Assembly: GCA_021292165.1 (NCBI GenBank)
Contig: CM037880.1
Coordinates: 143,980,599 to 144,044,598 of the forward strand
Direction of reading: 5' to 3'
DNA: 64,000 nt
Origin: Shinisaurus crocodilurus
Taxonomy: Eukaryota; Chordata; Lepidosauria; Squamata; Shinisauridae
How positions within the stretch are numbered: the stretch's first letter is position 1; each line of letters starts with the position of its first letter. The translations under genes were made by a program, and so were the position numbers. Shown here piece after piece: positions 1-10,490 of the stretch. The notes below the pieces were generated by a model that saw only the letters and a program-made list of their open reading frames with translations, was not told the DNA's origin and did no database searches.

Positions 1-243
1 CCGCCTGCTTTTGGTGCTGTTTGGGTGAAGGATTTACAGGCTATCCTTCTGAAAGCGTTTCTGCCCTTTTTGTGCGAGATCTCATCCTCAGTTTATTTGA
101 ACAAAGAAAATGCAAGGCTTGCAATGGGGGGGGGGGAACCCTCCGGACGGACAGTTTTGGCACAGTGAAACTCTTTCAACCCACAACTTGTACACAGTTT
201 TAAAAAATTTCAAAAAAATAATAATAGTAAAACATTGAAAATT

Positions 244-673
244 TAGAGATGTATAAGAAATTCATTTCAGTTTTTTGTTTTTTTAAAATCAGGATTTACC
301 CAGTTCACACATTCCAGACTGAACATGGACTTGTACAGACTTCAATTGCAGGTTGCATCCATTTCCAAGCTTGAGATGCGATTCGCGGACCCCAAAAAAG
401 TGTTCAACAAATGCTCACATTTGAAAAATGTGCATGAAAAAATTGTGTGCTTTTCAAAAATGTGCATAAATGGGCTTTAAATCAATGGGAGAAGGATGCT
501 CACATTTCAAAGTTGCATACATTTGGAAAAATACGCACAAAAATATGCATGGATGTTCTTGTAAAAAGAAAAAAAAAGCTCACAAACTGATGCAGACTCG
601 AGTGGGAACAAATTTCTAGATGGAATTCAGAGAACCTCAGTGAGCTCAAGCTTTGTTGATTCGCACATCCCTA
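244..673. mobile_element. hAT-like non-autonomous element, TAGRGATG termini
   Basis: The left end reads TAGAGATGTA and the right end CGCACATCCCTA, an imperfect terminal inverted repeat shared with elements near 29.6, 33.3, 51.5, 60.4 and 61.2 kb. The interior has repeated AAATGTGCATRAAAA-type words and no coding sequence. Flanks are A/T rich, so a target duplication cannot be judged. The hAT assignment is inferred from better copies with 8-bp duplications. Confidence 0.5.
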
Positions 674-779
674 AATTTTTTAAAACTTTATATGAATATC
701 AACATCAGAGCCCAGAGAATCAAACAGCACCAGGATAAATACAACTCTGCCAATGTGTGGGGGCTCAAAAGTAGAAAGA

Positions 780-835
780 ATTATTTATTTATTTATTTAT
801 TTACATTTCTCTACCACCCAATAGCGGAAGCTCTC
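780..835 (-). mobile_element. L2-clade LINE 3' tail fragment
   Basis: A TTTA run is followed by CACCCAATAGCGGAAGCTCTC, the reverse complement of the L2-like 3' end that recurs here (for example at 15.65, 23.7 and 63.6 kb). It is severely 5'-truncated and non-coding. Confidence 0.6.
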
Positions 836-1067
836 TATTAATAGATGGCAGGATGTTCTATGCTGAAATATGTCCTAAGGCCCACCCATTACTTCTCTGC
901 CAACACTTTAAACCACTTTCAAGGAAACGTGCTCCCACCCAGCTATATACTCTGCAATTGTTCTCATTATGGCCTACAGACACTTTTTGGAGCTGTAGTT
1001 CCTCTTTGCATGGTGAAGGAAAGAGTGCAGGGCCCTTCTGCCATGCACTCAGGTTTTTCATATAATG

Positions 1068-1208
1068 CAGGGTTAGGGAACCTGTGGTGGTACTCCAGAT
1101 GTTGTTGGATGACAAGTCACATTATTCTTTACCATTGGCCATGCTGTTTGGGGCTGTTGGGAGATGGAGTACAACAACATCTGGAGGGCCACAGCTTCTC
1201 CACCCCTG
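1068..1208. mobile_element. hAT-like palindromic MITE
   Basis: It begins CAGGGTTAGGGAACCTGTGG and ends GGCCACAGCTTCTCCACCCCTG. The middle is foldback, with AGATGTTGTTGGAT opposed by ACAACAACATCT. CAGGG-type termini are typical of hAT elements. The flanks do not give a clean 8-bp duplication, so the exact ends are uncertain. Confidence 0.6.
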
Positions 1209-1654
1209 GGGTCTAATGTAAATATAGGCTCATATGCCTATATAGCCCAATTTCCTTCTCTTTTTGGATAGAGAAGAATGGTGTGAATTGGGCCTACACA
1301 TATATAGTGACCCTTGTATCAGACACTATCTTGGATATGATATGCAAGGGGGACATGCATCCCTTTCTTCAACAATTGAAGAGAATCCCAATGCCCAAGT
1401 TAGTGTACAGACTGGATTTTTCAGTATTATTCCCTTCCACCACAAAAAAAGAAAGAAAGAAAAGAAAAACCCACCAGGCCACAAACTAGTTCATGCCATC
1501 AAAGAAAAGCTGTTACCCCCTGGGCTACAGTCAATTTAACAGAAAACAGAAGGCAGGATGTGCATGCAGTGCTGACCCTTCACCCTGAGAGAGACTTTCA
1601 GAAGGTTCCTCCTCTATGGCCCCAAACGGCAAACTCCTTTTACAGAGGGCGGTT

Positions 1655-2000
1655 CTCCATTTGAAGGGTTGCCATAGGACCATCCTCTGGTTGAAGGTGT
1701 CCTCTATCTGAAGGGCTGTCCTGTTCAATTCCAGTAGATACAGGACCATAAGAATGGCTGCCCGTCAACAATTATTCCGTGGCCAGCAGACTGAACAGGC
1801 AGGCACACAAGTTGCCTGGTCACAGCCTTTTACATTATGGTGAGATGTTCTGTATTTCTATTTAAATTGTAACAATTATTTCTAATTTTGCATCTCTATA
1901 TATGAATTAGCATATGCAAATTAGCATATGCAAATTGGTGTCCTCTTTTGTCCTATTTCTGGGTGATGCATTTCCTCTTTTTTAGTGATTCATAAGCGGC
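1655..2000 (+). repeat. Unclassified interspersed repeat (copy 1)
   Basis: It shares an ordered series of words with 26690-26998: CTCTATTTGAA-like blocks, a CCATAAGAA word, TTCTATTTAAATT, TGAATTAGCA and a GGTGATGCAT end. The CTCTATYTGAAGGGCTGTC block recurs inside the copy. No coding potential is visible. The second copy has opposed GTGGTCA and TGACCAC ends, so a DNA transposon is possible. Confidence 0.45.
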
Positions 2001-2215
2001 CGGACTACTTAAGGGTTGTGATGGAAGAAACATGATTTCTGATCAATGTAAGGCCAAAGCCACGGAGGCTAGGAGGCAGTGCAGATGCTGGACACTGGTG
2101 CAATGTGCTCTCTGCCCTATAGGAAGGGGTCCCATAACATCCGGACAGTGACCACTGACCAGGGAGGCCCCATATAGAGTAAGTTGCGGTCTTGAAGTTA
2201 CAAGGACATACAAGC

Positions 2216-2237
2216 ACATACACACACACACACACAA
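2216..2237. repeat. (CA)n microsatellite
   Basis: About 20 bases of CA dinucleotides, read directly from the sequence. Confidence 0.9.
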
Positions 2238-2560
2238 TAGTTGTCAGGTCCTAAATCAAGGATGTAGTACAACCTTCAGCCTGAGGGCTGCATGCATCTC
2301 CCAGATGCCTGTTGTGTGACCCCCATGCCAGTCAGGGTTACTGGGATGGCAATCTAAAAGCAGCCTCCCCCTACCCCAGCAATCTTGGGCAGGATCTCTG
2401 GGATGGGGGAGAGGTTAAAGTCTCCCCCCTCGTCTGTGTATTTGTGTCTGTGTTTGTTTGTGTGTACACCCACCAATACCAGATTTAGCCAAAAAAAGTT
2501 GTACAGGCCTGTCCTCCATGGACAGAAAGCCTCCTTACAAGTCAATACATTGTAATTAAC

Positions 2561-2735
2561 AGGCCTGTGGCTCACGCTGGCTCAGCTTGTCTGAGTGTGG
2601 AAAGCTAAGCAGGGTCAAGCCTAGTTGTTACTTGGATGGGAGGGAGACCCCTCCTCTAGTTTCCTGCACTGAGCAGGGGGTTGGACTCGATAGCCTTGTA
2701 GGCTCCTTCCAACTCTATGATCTATGAAATCTATG
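2561..2735 (+). mobile_element. 5S-rRNA-headed SINE with CR1 tail (copy 1)
   Basis: The first ~95 bases align with the vertebrate 5S rRNA gene, including the GTCTGA, GGAAAGCTAAGCAGGGTC (box A region) and CTTGGATGGGAG (box C region) blocks. The rest matches the CR1 3' end seen at 12.98-13.07 kb: GAGCAGGGGGTTGGACTCGA, then CTCCTTCCAACTCTATGATC. RNA polymerase III transcription from the internal 5S promoter and CR1-driven retrotransposition are inferred. This copy has an extra AGGG in the box C region. Confidence 0.85.
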
Positions 2736-2918
2736 TTCTGCCACAAGGCTACGGCTTGTCCCCTAAGAGAGATGCAGCTGAAGAAAGGCACGCCTGGCAA
2801 CTACCATGACAAGGGCTTTCCAGTTGCATGAATACACAAGTGGATGCTGAACACCATCTCTATCACAGCCCTTTCATCACAACACCTGCTGACCATAATC
2901 ACTTCAGTATCATTTAGG

Positions 2919-3064
2919 CAGGGCTTTTTTTCTGGTGGAACTCACCGGAACTGAGTTCCAGCCCCTTTTCTTCTATTAATTGCATTACAATTTAATCGCC
3001 ATCTACTCCCGAGGAAATGTAATCCGAGAGTTCCGGTACCCTTTTCTCCAGAAAAAAAGCACTG
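2919..3064. mobile_element. 146-bp hAT MITE with perfect target duplication
   Basis: The element starts CAGGGCTTTTTTTCTGG and ends CCAGAAAAAAAGCACTG, so the ends are 17-bp inverted repeats with one mismatch. Both sides carry the identical 8-bp sequence CATTTAGG (2911-2918 and 3065-3072), which is the hAT target duplication length. It has no coding capacity and would need a transposase in trans. Conserved ends and duplication suggest a fairly young insertion. Confidence 0.9.
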
Positions 3065-3329
3065 CATTTAGGTCAACTTCAGTTGGCTCACCCATATTTT
3101 GCCCCCCCAAACTAGACAGACATTGGGCAAGCGTGGCAGCCTCCAAAAAATGAGCATGTTGTCTGTAAAATTAATGGTAAAGTCCTTTGCCGTGGGCATG
3201 GGATTTCCCCACTTTTCACAATCTCATGTTCACTAAGTCCTCACCATCCAGAATAGCTTCCACCAGATGATGGTTTGCAGATATGTTGACAGCTGAGAAG
3301 ATTCCTCCCACCCCCACACACAAAATTTG

Positions 3330-3560
3330 CCATGATTTATTATTTATTTCTATCCTGCCTTTCCAACAGATAATGGTGCTTGAGGCAGCTAACAATAAAA
3401 TACAGGTTAAAAACAAAATCTTTATGAAAACTTAAAAACACAAACTCATTAAAAAGACAATTAAAAAGACAACAATAAAAGAAATAAACAGTACCCAGCC
3501 TATTAAACCCTCCTTCATCAACAGACCAGCTTATATGCCTGCCCCAAATAAAAACACCTT
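3330..3560 (-). mobile_element. LINE 3' UTR fragment (L2/CR1-like)
   Basis: The stretch starts with TTTATT repeats and TCTATCCTGCCTTTCC, then A-rich AAAACAAAATCTT and TTAAAAAGACAA blocks, and ends near AATAAAAACACCTTTG. The same order occurs at 11.63-11.87 kb. This matches the 3' UTR style of L2-like LINEs in this window, read on the minus strand. Confidence 0.55.
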
Positions 3561-3650
3561 TGTCTACCACTGTCATCATGGGCATGACGGTGGTATTCAT
3601 TGGTGCTTTTTAAACAACTACAACAACCAAGCCAAGCACATGTACAGCCC

Positions 3651-3736
3651 GGTCATATGCACAGCCACTCAGAAGTAATTTCCACTGTGCTCAATGGGGC
3701 TTGATCCCAGCTTTGTGTGCATAGGATTGCAGCCAT
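3651..3736. mobile_element. Short palindromic MITE (GCAATCCTAT family)
   Basis: Ends with GTGCATAGGATTGCAGCC; the left part contains ACTCAGAAGTAA and a central CAATGGGGCTTG. The same pattern occurs at 13.84, 14.97, 32.66-32.93, 44.83 and 62.18 kb. Longer relatives at 28.9 and 44.2 kb carry TAA target duplications, suggesting PIF/Harbinger. Confidence 0.55.
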
Positions 3737-4445
3737 AGAAGAACAGGTAAAAAAAATACCTGATGTTATGGATCAAAACTCCTCGGCTTCGCTTCTAAAG
3801 CATGCATATCCCACGTAGACCCATCAATCACTAAAGTGAAGCAGAGCTGTCAGGGCCTTTTACTTTTTTTTGTCTCAATCGCGGCTATCTCAGAAGTGGA
3901 GCAAGTGTCTGCTTTCGCATTTACTTCACTCAGAAACAAAATTTCCCCCATGAAAAATATTGAAATACAAATATTTACTACCATTTTGTGGCATATATAA
4001 ATTAGACATGCACCAGCTTCTCCACCCCTTTTTGCACTTAGTGGATATGTAGTTTTTAATATTGGATGGAAGTGGAGGTAACACGGTCCTATGCTAGCAG
4101 CTATCAATAAAGATGTACTTAATATATTGAATGAAAGACTTTCATAAATCCTAAGTTATACAAGGGATCATACAATGCTTTTAGCAAATTTCCAGAGACT
4201 CATAAAAACTATAAATCAATGTATTTTTGATTAAGCGAGACACACTGTCAGGTTTCGGAGTGCGTTGCTTGGCTTTTTCTTCCCACTGGACATACAGTAT
4301 AGATGACAGAAGGAGGGTTGAATGAGAAAAAGCAGGCATGTCATCGAAATGGCCACACCCAAAGCATTATATTTTGAGCCACCATTTAAGGAAAACAGAT
4401 AGCAATGCCTCTTGGAGAATCCAGCCGGAGGCATTAATTAATTAA

Positions 4446-4670
4446 TTAATTCAATTAAGTAATTAACTCAATTTTTATCCTGCTAGTCCTCCAAGGAGCT
4501 CAAGGTGGTATACATGGTTCTCCCTGTCCCCATGCTATCCTCACCACAACCCTATGAGGTAGGTTAAGCTGGAAGATAATGACTGGCCTAAGATCAGCCA
4601 GTTGTGCTTTGGGACTGAGTGGGGACTTGAACCTTGATCTCCCCAGTCCAAACGTAGTATTATCACAATC
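4446..4670 (-). mobile_element. tRNA-derived SINE (Sauria/Squam type)
   Basis: Read on the minus strand it has a degraded tRNA-like head, then GTGACTGGCC-like and CTACCTCATAGGGTTGTGG-like blocks, a CTCCTTGGAGGA block and an ATTA-rich tail. The same architecture is far better preserved at 25.2, 27.1 and 58.1 kb. The tail is an ATTA microsatellite. Confidence 0.7.
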
Positions 4671-5180
4671 AAATCAGTAATTTTCTATCTAGGTCAAGGA
4701 TAGGAAACCTAGGCCAATTAGCTGTATCTGGTCTACCACAATTTTTCTCTGGGAAACTGAGGGAAATAAGCAAATTCTTTTGACATGGTAGCAGCATGGG
4801 ACTGATTGTGCAGGAGGAAAGCCTTGAGAGGCTGGATACAACTTTCAGTTAAATGGTGCCCAACCCAAACTTAGGCTTATATATGGAAGCATTTCCCACT
4901 AAAATGTGTCATAATGGACCACTCCACTGGCTGTACCAAGAGAACATCTCCATCACTTTCCTCCTCTCACTGAGCTGTTTCCATCCCAGCTGGTCATGAT
5001 AAGAACTCTGCAACTTTTAGAACTGGTACCTGGGTTTGCTTCTTTTCCTCTTCCCTCCCCCTCCCTTTATCCCTTTGTGTTGTATCATTTAGTTTCTACA
5101 CCTGGGGGCAGATGGTTTCTTGTGTGTGTGTGTTTTTAATTGATCTTATACAAGCTACTCTGGAAGCCATTTTGCCTGAA

Positions 5181-5183
<3 letters not shown>

Positions 5184-5213
<30 letters not shown>

Positions 5214-5240
5214 GACAAATAAATAAATAAATAAATAAAT
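5184..5240. repeat. (GT)n followed by (AAAT)n
   Basis: About 29 bases of GT are followed after four bases by about 24 bases of AAAT. Confidence 0.95.
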
Positions 5241-5837
5241 CTCAGATGCATCTTGGCATAAAAAGAGAAAAATAGCTTTAAAGATACTACCTGATTGTAG
5301 AATGTACCAAGCAGTCCTAAAGCAAATGGAAGCTTTCTCAGACAATCTGTTGTAATGACTGGAAACAATAAAATAACAACATTCCAAAAAAGAAATTCCA
5401 TCTCTCCTTGGAGTCTTTAAAACAAAAAGTACTTGTGACAGATTTTTCAAATGAAAATGCTCTTGTACAGAATATTCCCATACAACTTGTAAAAAAATAA
5501 ATAAATCTGACATTAATATTTTATTTGATTAGTTATCCTATGGCTACCACAAAGAAAGTGATGGAGTATTTTTTCCAGTATTGATTAGCATTCAGCAAAC
5601 CTGGTGCCAAATAGTCACAAATCTATGCAATTACAAATTAATTTCTGAGGTTATGATATTTGTTCATAGGACTGATACTGTGATCAGCACATATCCTGGG
5701 CTTTCTTAGTTGTAAGCAAACAACACCATGTGATTTTAATTCATTTTAAACACATGGATCTGTTATTTTAAACTCATCCTATTCTTCTTTAGAATGTGAC
5801 AATGAAGTTTTTAGCATCTTGTGCAATTCCTGTAATT

Positions 5838-5839
<2 letters not shown>

Positions 5840-5908
<69 letters not shown>
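5840..5908. repeat. Compound (CT)n(CA)n microsatellite
   Basis: About 32 bases of CT pass directly into about 37 bases of CA. Both halves are uninterrupted, so this should be length-polymorphic. Confidence 0.95.
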
Positions 5909-5912
<4 letters not shown>

Positions 5913-6504
5913 CCTGAAATCTTTCTCTGATTGTGGAGTACCAATGCTCAGGAAGGTTCTGGCTTGCAAAATAAATATGGAACTCTTAAGAGAATACTAA
6001 GCTATTGAGTCATAGATCCAAACAGAATCTCCAAGTGCAGTCTGAGATGGAGCTTCTTTAGGAGTAAATGCCTACATTTACCTCAATGCTAGTGTAGCTT
6101 TCTTTCGATGGGCATCCTTCCCTGGGCATATACACTTGCCACCATTGCACCAAGAGCATCCTTATTTACTTCAGTGGGTGATGACTGACTGCATAATTTT
6201 AGTGGATTTGGTCCTGCAATCCCATTCCATTAAAATAAATGGGCATTTCACTATTGATTTTGGCAGGATGCAAATTGCATCTTTGGACATAGTTATAGTG
6301 TTGTCCTACATTCCACATTTTCTGTCTTGGTCTATCTAAAACCAAAATAACAGATACAGGCGTGATCCAGGGTCCATTGGCACTCTTTCATCAGCCTGGC
6401 AGATTCCAAAGTAATAGGTCCTTGGTGGCCATAAATCCATGACAGAGAAAACAGCTGATTGTTTCACTCACTTTGCACTTTGGAGACCACAAATTCAGGA
6501 ACCC

Positions 6505-6590
6505 TACATAGCGATGGATGGAAGTGAGAGCTTTGGCTAATGGGCAGTATAGAAATGTAATTAATAAATAAGAAAGAAAGAAAGTCTAAA
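6505..6590 (+). mobile_element. L2-like LINE 3' tail fragment
   Basis: GAGAGCTTTGGCTAATGGGC followed by AGTATAGAAATGTAATTAAT and an AAATAAG/AAAG run is the L2-like 3' end of this genome, 5'-truncated to under 90 bases. Confidence 0.65.
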
Positions 6591-7240
6591 GACATTATTT
6601 TAAGGATCTACAGAGTGCCTACTTTCCTCTGAGTATCCCTTTTTTTTCCTTCAAAAAAGCTACTTACAGTTTACATTGACATGCTCCTAGTAGTGATGGC
6701 AAACAGTTCTACCATCAGCGAACAAATATGACTAGGAATGTAGCAATCTGAATATAAAATATGCAGTTCCAAATATCTGAAGTCACACTGAAATTGCAGA
6801 ACAATTACAAGCAGAAACCACTAAAACAGTGCCTGCTAACAACCCTTTCCTTGGAACCACACATTGGTTTTATTGCCACAAATAATTGCATTATAATTTC
6901 CTAAATGCCTCTCTGCTATCAGATTGCAAACCCCCCCCCCCCGCTCTCTGTGTAACCCAAGCAAAAGCTAAGCTACCCATTCTTAAACAGAAGTCTTTTA
7001 CACATCCAGCACTGTTTCTTGGCACCATATTAAAATACTCAAGATGGGTGTCTTTTGCTTTATAAAATCCCCTCCACCCACACATCAAAACATAGAAGGT
7101 CATGCCCTCCAACCACTAGGTAATGTTACACAGTTTGGCTGCACCACCTAAAATTAATCTCCGGCTTTGCTAATATAGACTGTCATGTTTCTCTTTATTT
7201 CTGCTCTCTGCCTGCTCAGGGACTTGTGTGTCTCATCTTA

Positions 7241-7345
7241 TAAGAACATAAGAAGAACCATGCTGGATCACACCAAGGGTCCATCTAGACCAGCATTCTG
7301 TTCACATGTGTGGCCAACCAGCTGCCCATAGGTCTCAGCCAGGGC
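7241..7345 (-). mobile_element. CR1/L3-like LINE 3' end fragment
   Basis: It starts TAAGAACATAAGAAGAACCA and continues TGCTGGATCACACCAAGGGT, the reverse complement of the 3' end at 42.58, 46.54 and 47.69 kb. The tail unit TTCTTATG resembles the short terminal repeats of CR1-group LINEs. Confidence 0.7.
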
Positions 7346-7539
7346 AAGAGGCAGGTCTGAGTTTCAGCTGGCCTTTATGTTTTCAGAAATGGGGTGGGAG
7401 GGTGGGGTCAGCCAAAATGCTTGGGGTTATCTGATACCTGCAAATCTACCCATGACTCATCCAGTCTGCAATCACCATTTTATTACCATTTTGGAACTGA
7501 GCCTATGCTGCAGACCTCATGGCCATAAGATCAACAGAA

Positions 7540-7725
7540 AATATCTGTTTCTTCCCCCTATCCCATCTCTTGTGCCACCTAGTCCTGATGAAGAGTTCTG
7601 GAGAACCCGAAAGCTTGCACAATCTTTAATAGCATTTGGGTTGGTCCTAATAAAGGTATTGCCTAACTGTGGATTTTGGATATTTTTACTCATGGACCAG
7701 CATGGCTACATTTGTTTGGGGGGGG
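7540..7725 (+). mobile_element. Penelope-like element 3' region with hammerhead-like motif
   Basis: Contains CCTGATGAAGAGTTCTGGAG then AACCCGAAAGCTTGC, followed by GTTGGTCCTAATAAAGG and, about 60 bases on, GGACCAGCATGGCTAC. This arrangement is typical of PLE 3' sequence in reptiles. The CTGATGA and GAAA blocks flank a short GTTC/GAAC stem as in a hammerhead ribozyme core. The base that should be U before the cleavage site is A here, so activity is doubtful. Upstream sequence to about 7380 may be more of the same element but is not recognisable. Confidence 0.6.
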
Positions 7726-7729
7726 CGGG

Positions 7730-8555
7730 GTGTTACATCAAAAAAATGTACGTGAAAAACCTTTACACACAAATAGGTCAAAACATGAAAGTAACACAGA
7801 GACACTGAAATAATGTCATTCTCCCCTGAAAATATGTTTCCCACTGTTATTTAGCATAACAGTGCAATCCTATACATGTCTGCACGGATGTACCGTAAGT
7901 TCTATTCAGTATAGTGAAGTCCCCCCCTGCCCCCCCCCCCAAGTGCAACAGCTTTGCTCCACTGAAATCATCTCAGCAACAATACACATTGGGCTGCAGA
8001 ATCAGCTCGCTAGCTCAGACCCATAAGCTCCGCACCTCTGTATTTGAAACTAAAGCAAAAGTCGGGACACCAATGAAGGCAAGGTTCTAGTCATGTGTGA
8101 AAATGGGCAAGCCTTTTCTGTAAGTCTGAATTGACTGACTTTTCCTGAGCTCAGACACCAGCGAGTGCTTATCGGTCGCCTCTTCTCTCTGATCTATAGA
8201 AGTCACATGCGTGCTTCTGTTGTTGAGCTTGCTATACACAAACATCTCTGTGACAGCCCTTCTCTCCTGGGGCAGCACTGGAAGAAGGAGCATGTCTGAT
8301 GCATCAATAATTTTTCAGCCTAGTGTGCAAAAATGATTCCTATCCAACAATGACATGCATTCACAGACTTTTTTTTTTTTTTTGCTGGCCAACTAGAAAA
8401 TGATCCAGATGTTCGTTCACCCTGGCTGTCAGTTCATTTATACCAAAAAAGGTGTAGATTTGATTTAAATTCTATGCCATCTCTTTTAAAAATACTCAAT
8501 GTGGTTTTCAACAACATCAACAACAATAATACTTAGGATTTATATGATTGCAAGC
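7730..8555. other. Unassigned sequence
   Basis: Holds a fragment starting GTGCAATCCTATACATG at 7861 that resembles the GCAATCCTAT MITE family, C-rich runs near 7921-7940 and a T run at 8370-8384. No gene is recognisable. Confidence 0.5.
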
Positions 8556-8559
8556 CAAA

Positions 8560-8775
8560 TGTTAAAAAAAACATGGCACATACATTTGTCTCAGAAATCC
8601 TAAAAACAACCCTGTAAGGTAGATCAGTCAGTGTTAGCTCCATATTGCTGAAGGGAATAGGGCTGAACCTGAGAGAACAGGATCTTGTCTATTCTCACTA
8701 ATGTCACCTAGCAAGATTGTGGCTGAGGTGAGATTTGAAGCAGGGACTTTGCCATTGTACTATACCACCACTGAC
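8560..8775 (-). mobile_element. MIR-like tRNA-derived SINE, degraded
   Basis: On the minus strand the order is GGTATAGTACAATGGC-like head, CCTGCTTCAAATCTCACCTC, then a block ending ACCTTACAGGGTTGTTTTTA. This is the layout of an old tRNA/core-type SINE. Divergence is high and the family assignment is tentative. Confidence 0.5.
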
Positions 8776-9157
8776 AAAATCAGCATTACCACAATAGTCA
8801 AGATGACTATGGGCAGAGCAATGCTATGGCCCCTAGATGGCATTGAGGGGGCCATAGGATTCTTCAGATTCCCAGATCTGCGGTTGGGAAAAAAAACTCT
8901 GACCTTGGAGCTGGGGATCTGCACTCGGATCCCCGTCCCTCCCCGCTTTTCAGTCAGCACAGAAAGAACCACACTGGCTACTTCTCGGAGGTCATAAGGG
9001 TGACCTTGGAGAAGGGGTAAAGAGGGTGGGGAGGAAACTGGGGCTGCCAGGATATGACATATGCTGGTGGCTCTCCAGCCTCTTTCCCTTCCCATCCAAA
9101 GTGCCTCAGCTAGATGGCCAAAATTGGCCATCTAGCTGACTTGCAGGGTGAAAGGAG

Positions 9158-9770
9158 TCAGTCAGTCAGTCAGGTGATCACTCGTGACCGAGTAAGATTG
9201 TCTTCCAGGATAAATTTTTTTTTACAAAAAGGAGATTTTAGAAGGAGGAAAATTCTAAAGAAAATTGTGTAGACTCTAGCGATGGGTCCGTAAGTGACTG
9301 TGGAGGCCAATTCTAGATCCACACAGCTTCCCACAGTGAGGACACAGGTTACCAGATGGAAGATGGTCCTGTAAAGGATTCATTTGACGTGCTTTTCACT
9401 TAGCACATTTCTCCCTTTCACCTTGCACTCAGGCTTCTTCAAAGTCCATAGAACCTTTGTGAAAGGCCGACCTCCAGTTAGATCGTTCATGGGCCAGAGC
9501 TTCCCAGTTTTTGATGTTTATATTGCATTTTTTTAGATTAGCCTTAAGAACATCTTTAAACCTCTTATATTGACCACCGATATTCCGCTTTCCATCCTTG
9601 AGTTGGGAATAAAGTAACTGCTTTGGGAGACGGCAGTCAGGCATTCGAACAACATGACCGGTCCACTGAAGTTGGGAGGTGAAGATCACTGCACACTCCT
9701 CCCACCCTGCATAGGAAGCCTCCCTGTAATCTTCCAAATCCGGAGGTTTACGGCCGGGCATCCCCATTGG
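9158..9770 (-). pseudogene. Non-LTR retrotransposon polymerase C-terminus and 3' UTR
   Basis: The frame at 9429-9767 reads LQWTGHVVRMPDCRLPKQLL, then GGQYKRFKDVLKANLKKC, then NWEALAHERSNWRSAFHKG, typical of the region after the reverse transcriptase core in endonuclease/RT proteins of RTE- or jockey-like LINEs. About 130 bases downstream in another frame there is a CPHCGKLC...HSHLRTH zinc finger and a stop, so at least one frameshift separates them. The 3' UTR ends in a (CTGA)n run near 9158-9172. The element is 5'-truncated and dead; its clade is uncertain. Confidence 0.75.
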
Positions 9771-9782
9771 ATTGCACCCTTA

Positions 9783-9972
9783 ATGATTTAATTTCTATCC
9801 AGCCTTTCCTCCAAGGAGCTCAGGATGGCATGTGTGGCTCTGCTCGCTGTCCCTCATATTACCATCATAACAATGGGTATACTGAAGGAGAGTGACTGGC
9901 CCAAGGTCAACCACTGAGTTTCATGGCCGACTGGGGGTTTGAACCTGGGTCTCCCGAGTGATACTCCAACCT
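9783..9972 (-). mobile_element. tRNA-derived SINE (Sauria/Squam type)
   Basis: The minus strand has a box B-like GGTTCAAACCCCCAGTCGGC, then CATGAAACTCAGTGGTTGACC, CTTGGGCCAGTCACTC and the CTCCTTGGAGGAAAGGC block. It lies directly beside the palindromic MITE at 9973. Confidence 0.75.
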
Positions 9973-10116
9973 GCCTTTCCCAACCTGACACCCTCCAAAT
10001 GTGTTGGACTGCAGTTCCCATCATCCCCAGTCAGCATGGGCATACAAAAGAGTCTGGGAATGATGGGAGTTGCTGTCTAACACATCTGGAGGGAGCCAGG
10101 TTTGGGAAGGCTTCTC
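9973..10116. mobile_element. hAT-like palindromic MITE
   Basis: CTTTCCCAACCTGACACCCT on the left is opposed by AGGGAGCCAGGTTTGGGAAG on the right. The interior repeats AAATGTGTTGGACTGCAGTT against its complement. The same foldback family occurs at 28.8 and 43.6 kb. Confidence 0.65.
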
Positions 10117-10199
10117 TAACTGGTAAAACACACTGGCTCTCATAAAAGAAATTTCCATTAAAATGTAACAAATTCCTCCACACTAGAGGAAGTTTGGAC

Positions 10200-10490
10200 C
10201 TTTGGTTTGTTTGTTTGTTTGTTTTGGCAACACAAAAAACAACACCAACACCAAATGAAACATAAAAGGCAGTCTTATAACTGTCAGGGTATGGGTTGAG
10301 TGTGGGTTGTTGTTGAACCGGGGGTTGTTGTTGAAATGTGGGTTGTGTTGTCTGAACCAGACATGCTAACAAAGCATGGTTTGTTAACCACAAACAACCC
10401 ATGAAGGGTACACATGGTTTGTTGTTGGGTTGTGAAGAATAACCCATGGTTCAACCCTTGAGTGTGGCTTATCGTGTTGTCTGAACCTAG
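10200..10490. repeat. GGGTTGTTGTTGAA-rich degenerate repeat block
   Basis: Begins with a (GTTT)n run, then has several GGGTTGTTGTTGAA or GTGGGTTGT units and their complement ACAACCCATG. GTTGTCTGAACC occurs twice, at about 10349 and 10474. The mix of direct and inverted copies suggests a foldback MITE or a decayed minisatellite. Confidence 0.4.

Larger units (their letters stand above)
4680..7235. other. Mostly unassigned sequence with microsatellites
   Basis: Outside the two compound microsatellites and the short LINE tail at 6.5 kb I see no gene and no confident element. Reading frames on either strand are short and unlike any protein family I know. Confidence 0.5.

Noticed and set aside
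5184..5908. CRISPR-like array
   Set aside because: These are simple microsatellites with no spacers; the genome is a vertebrate's.
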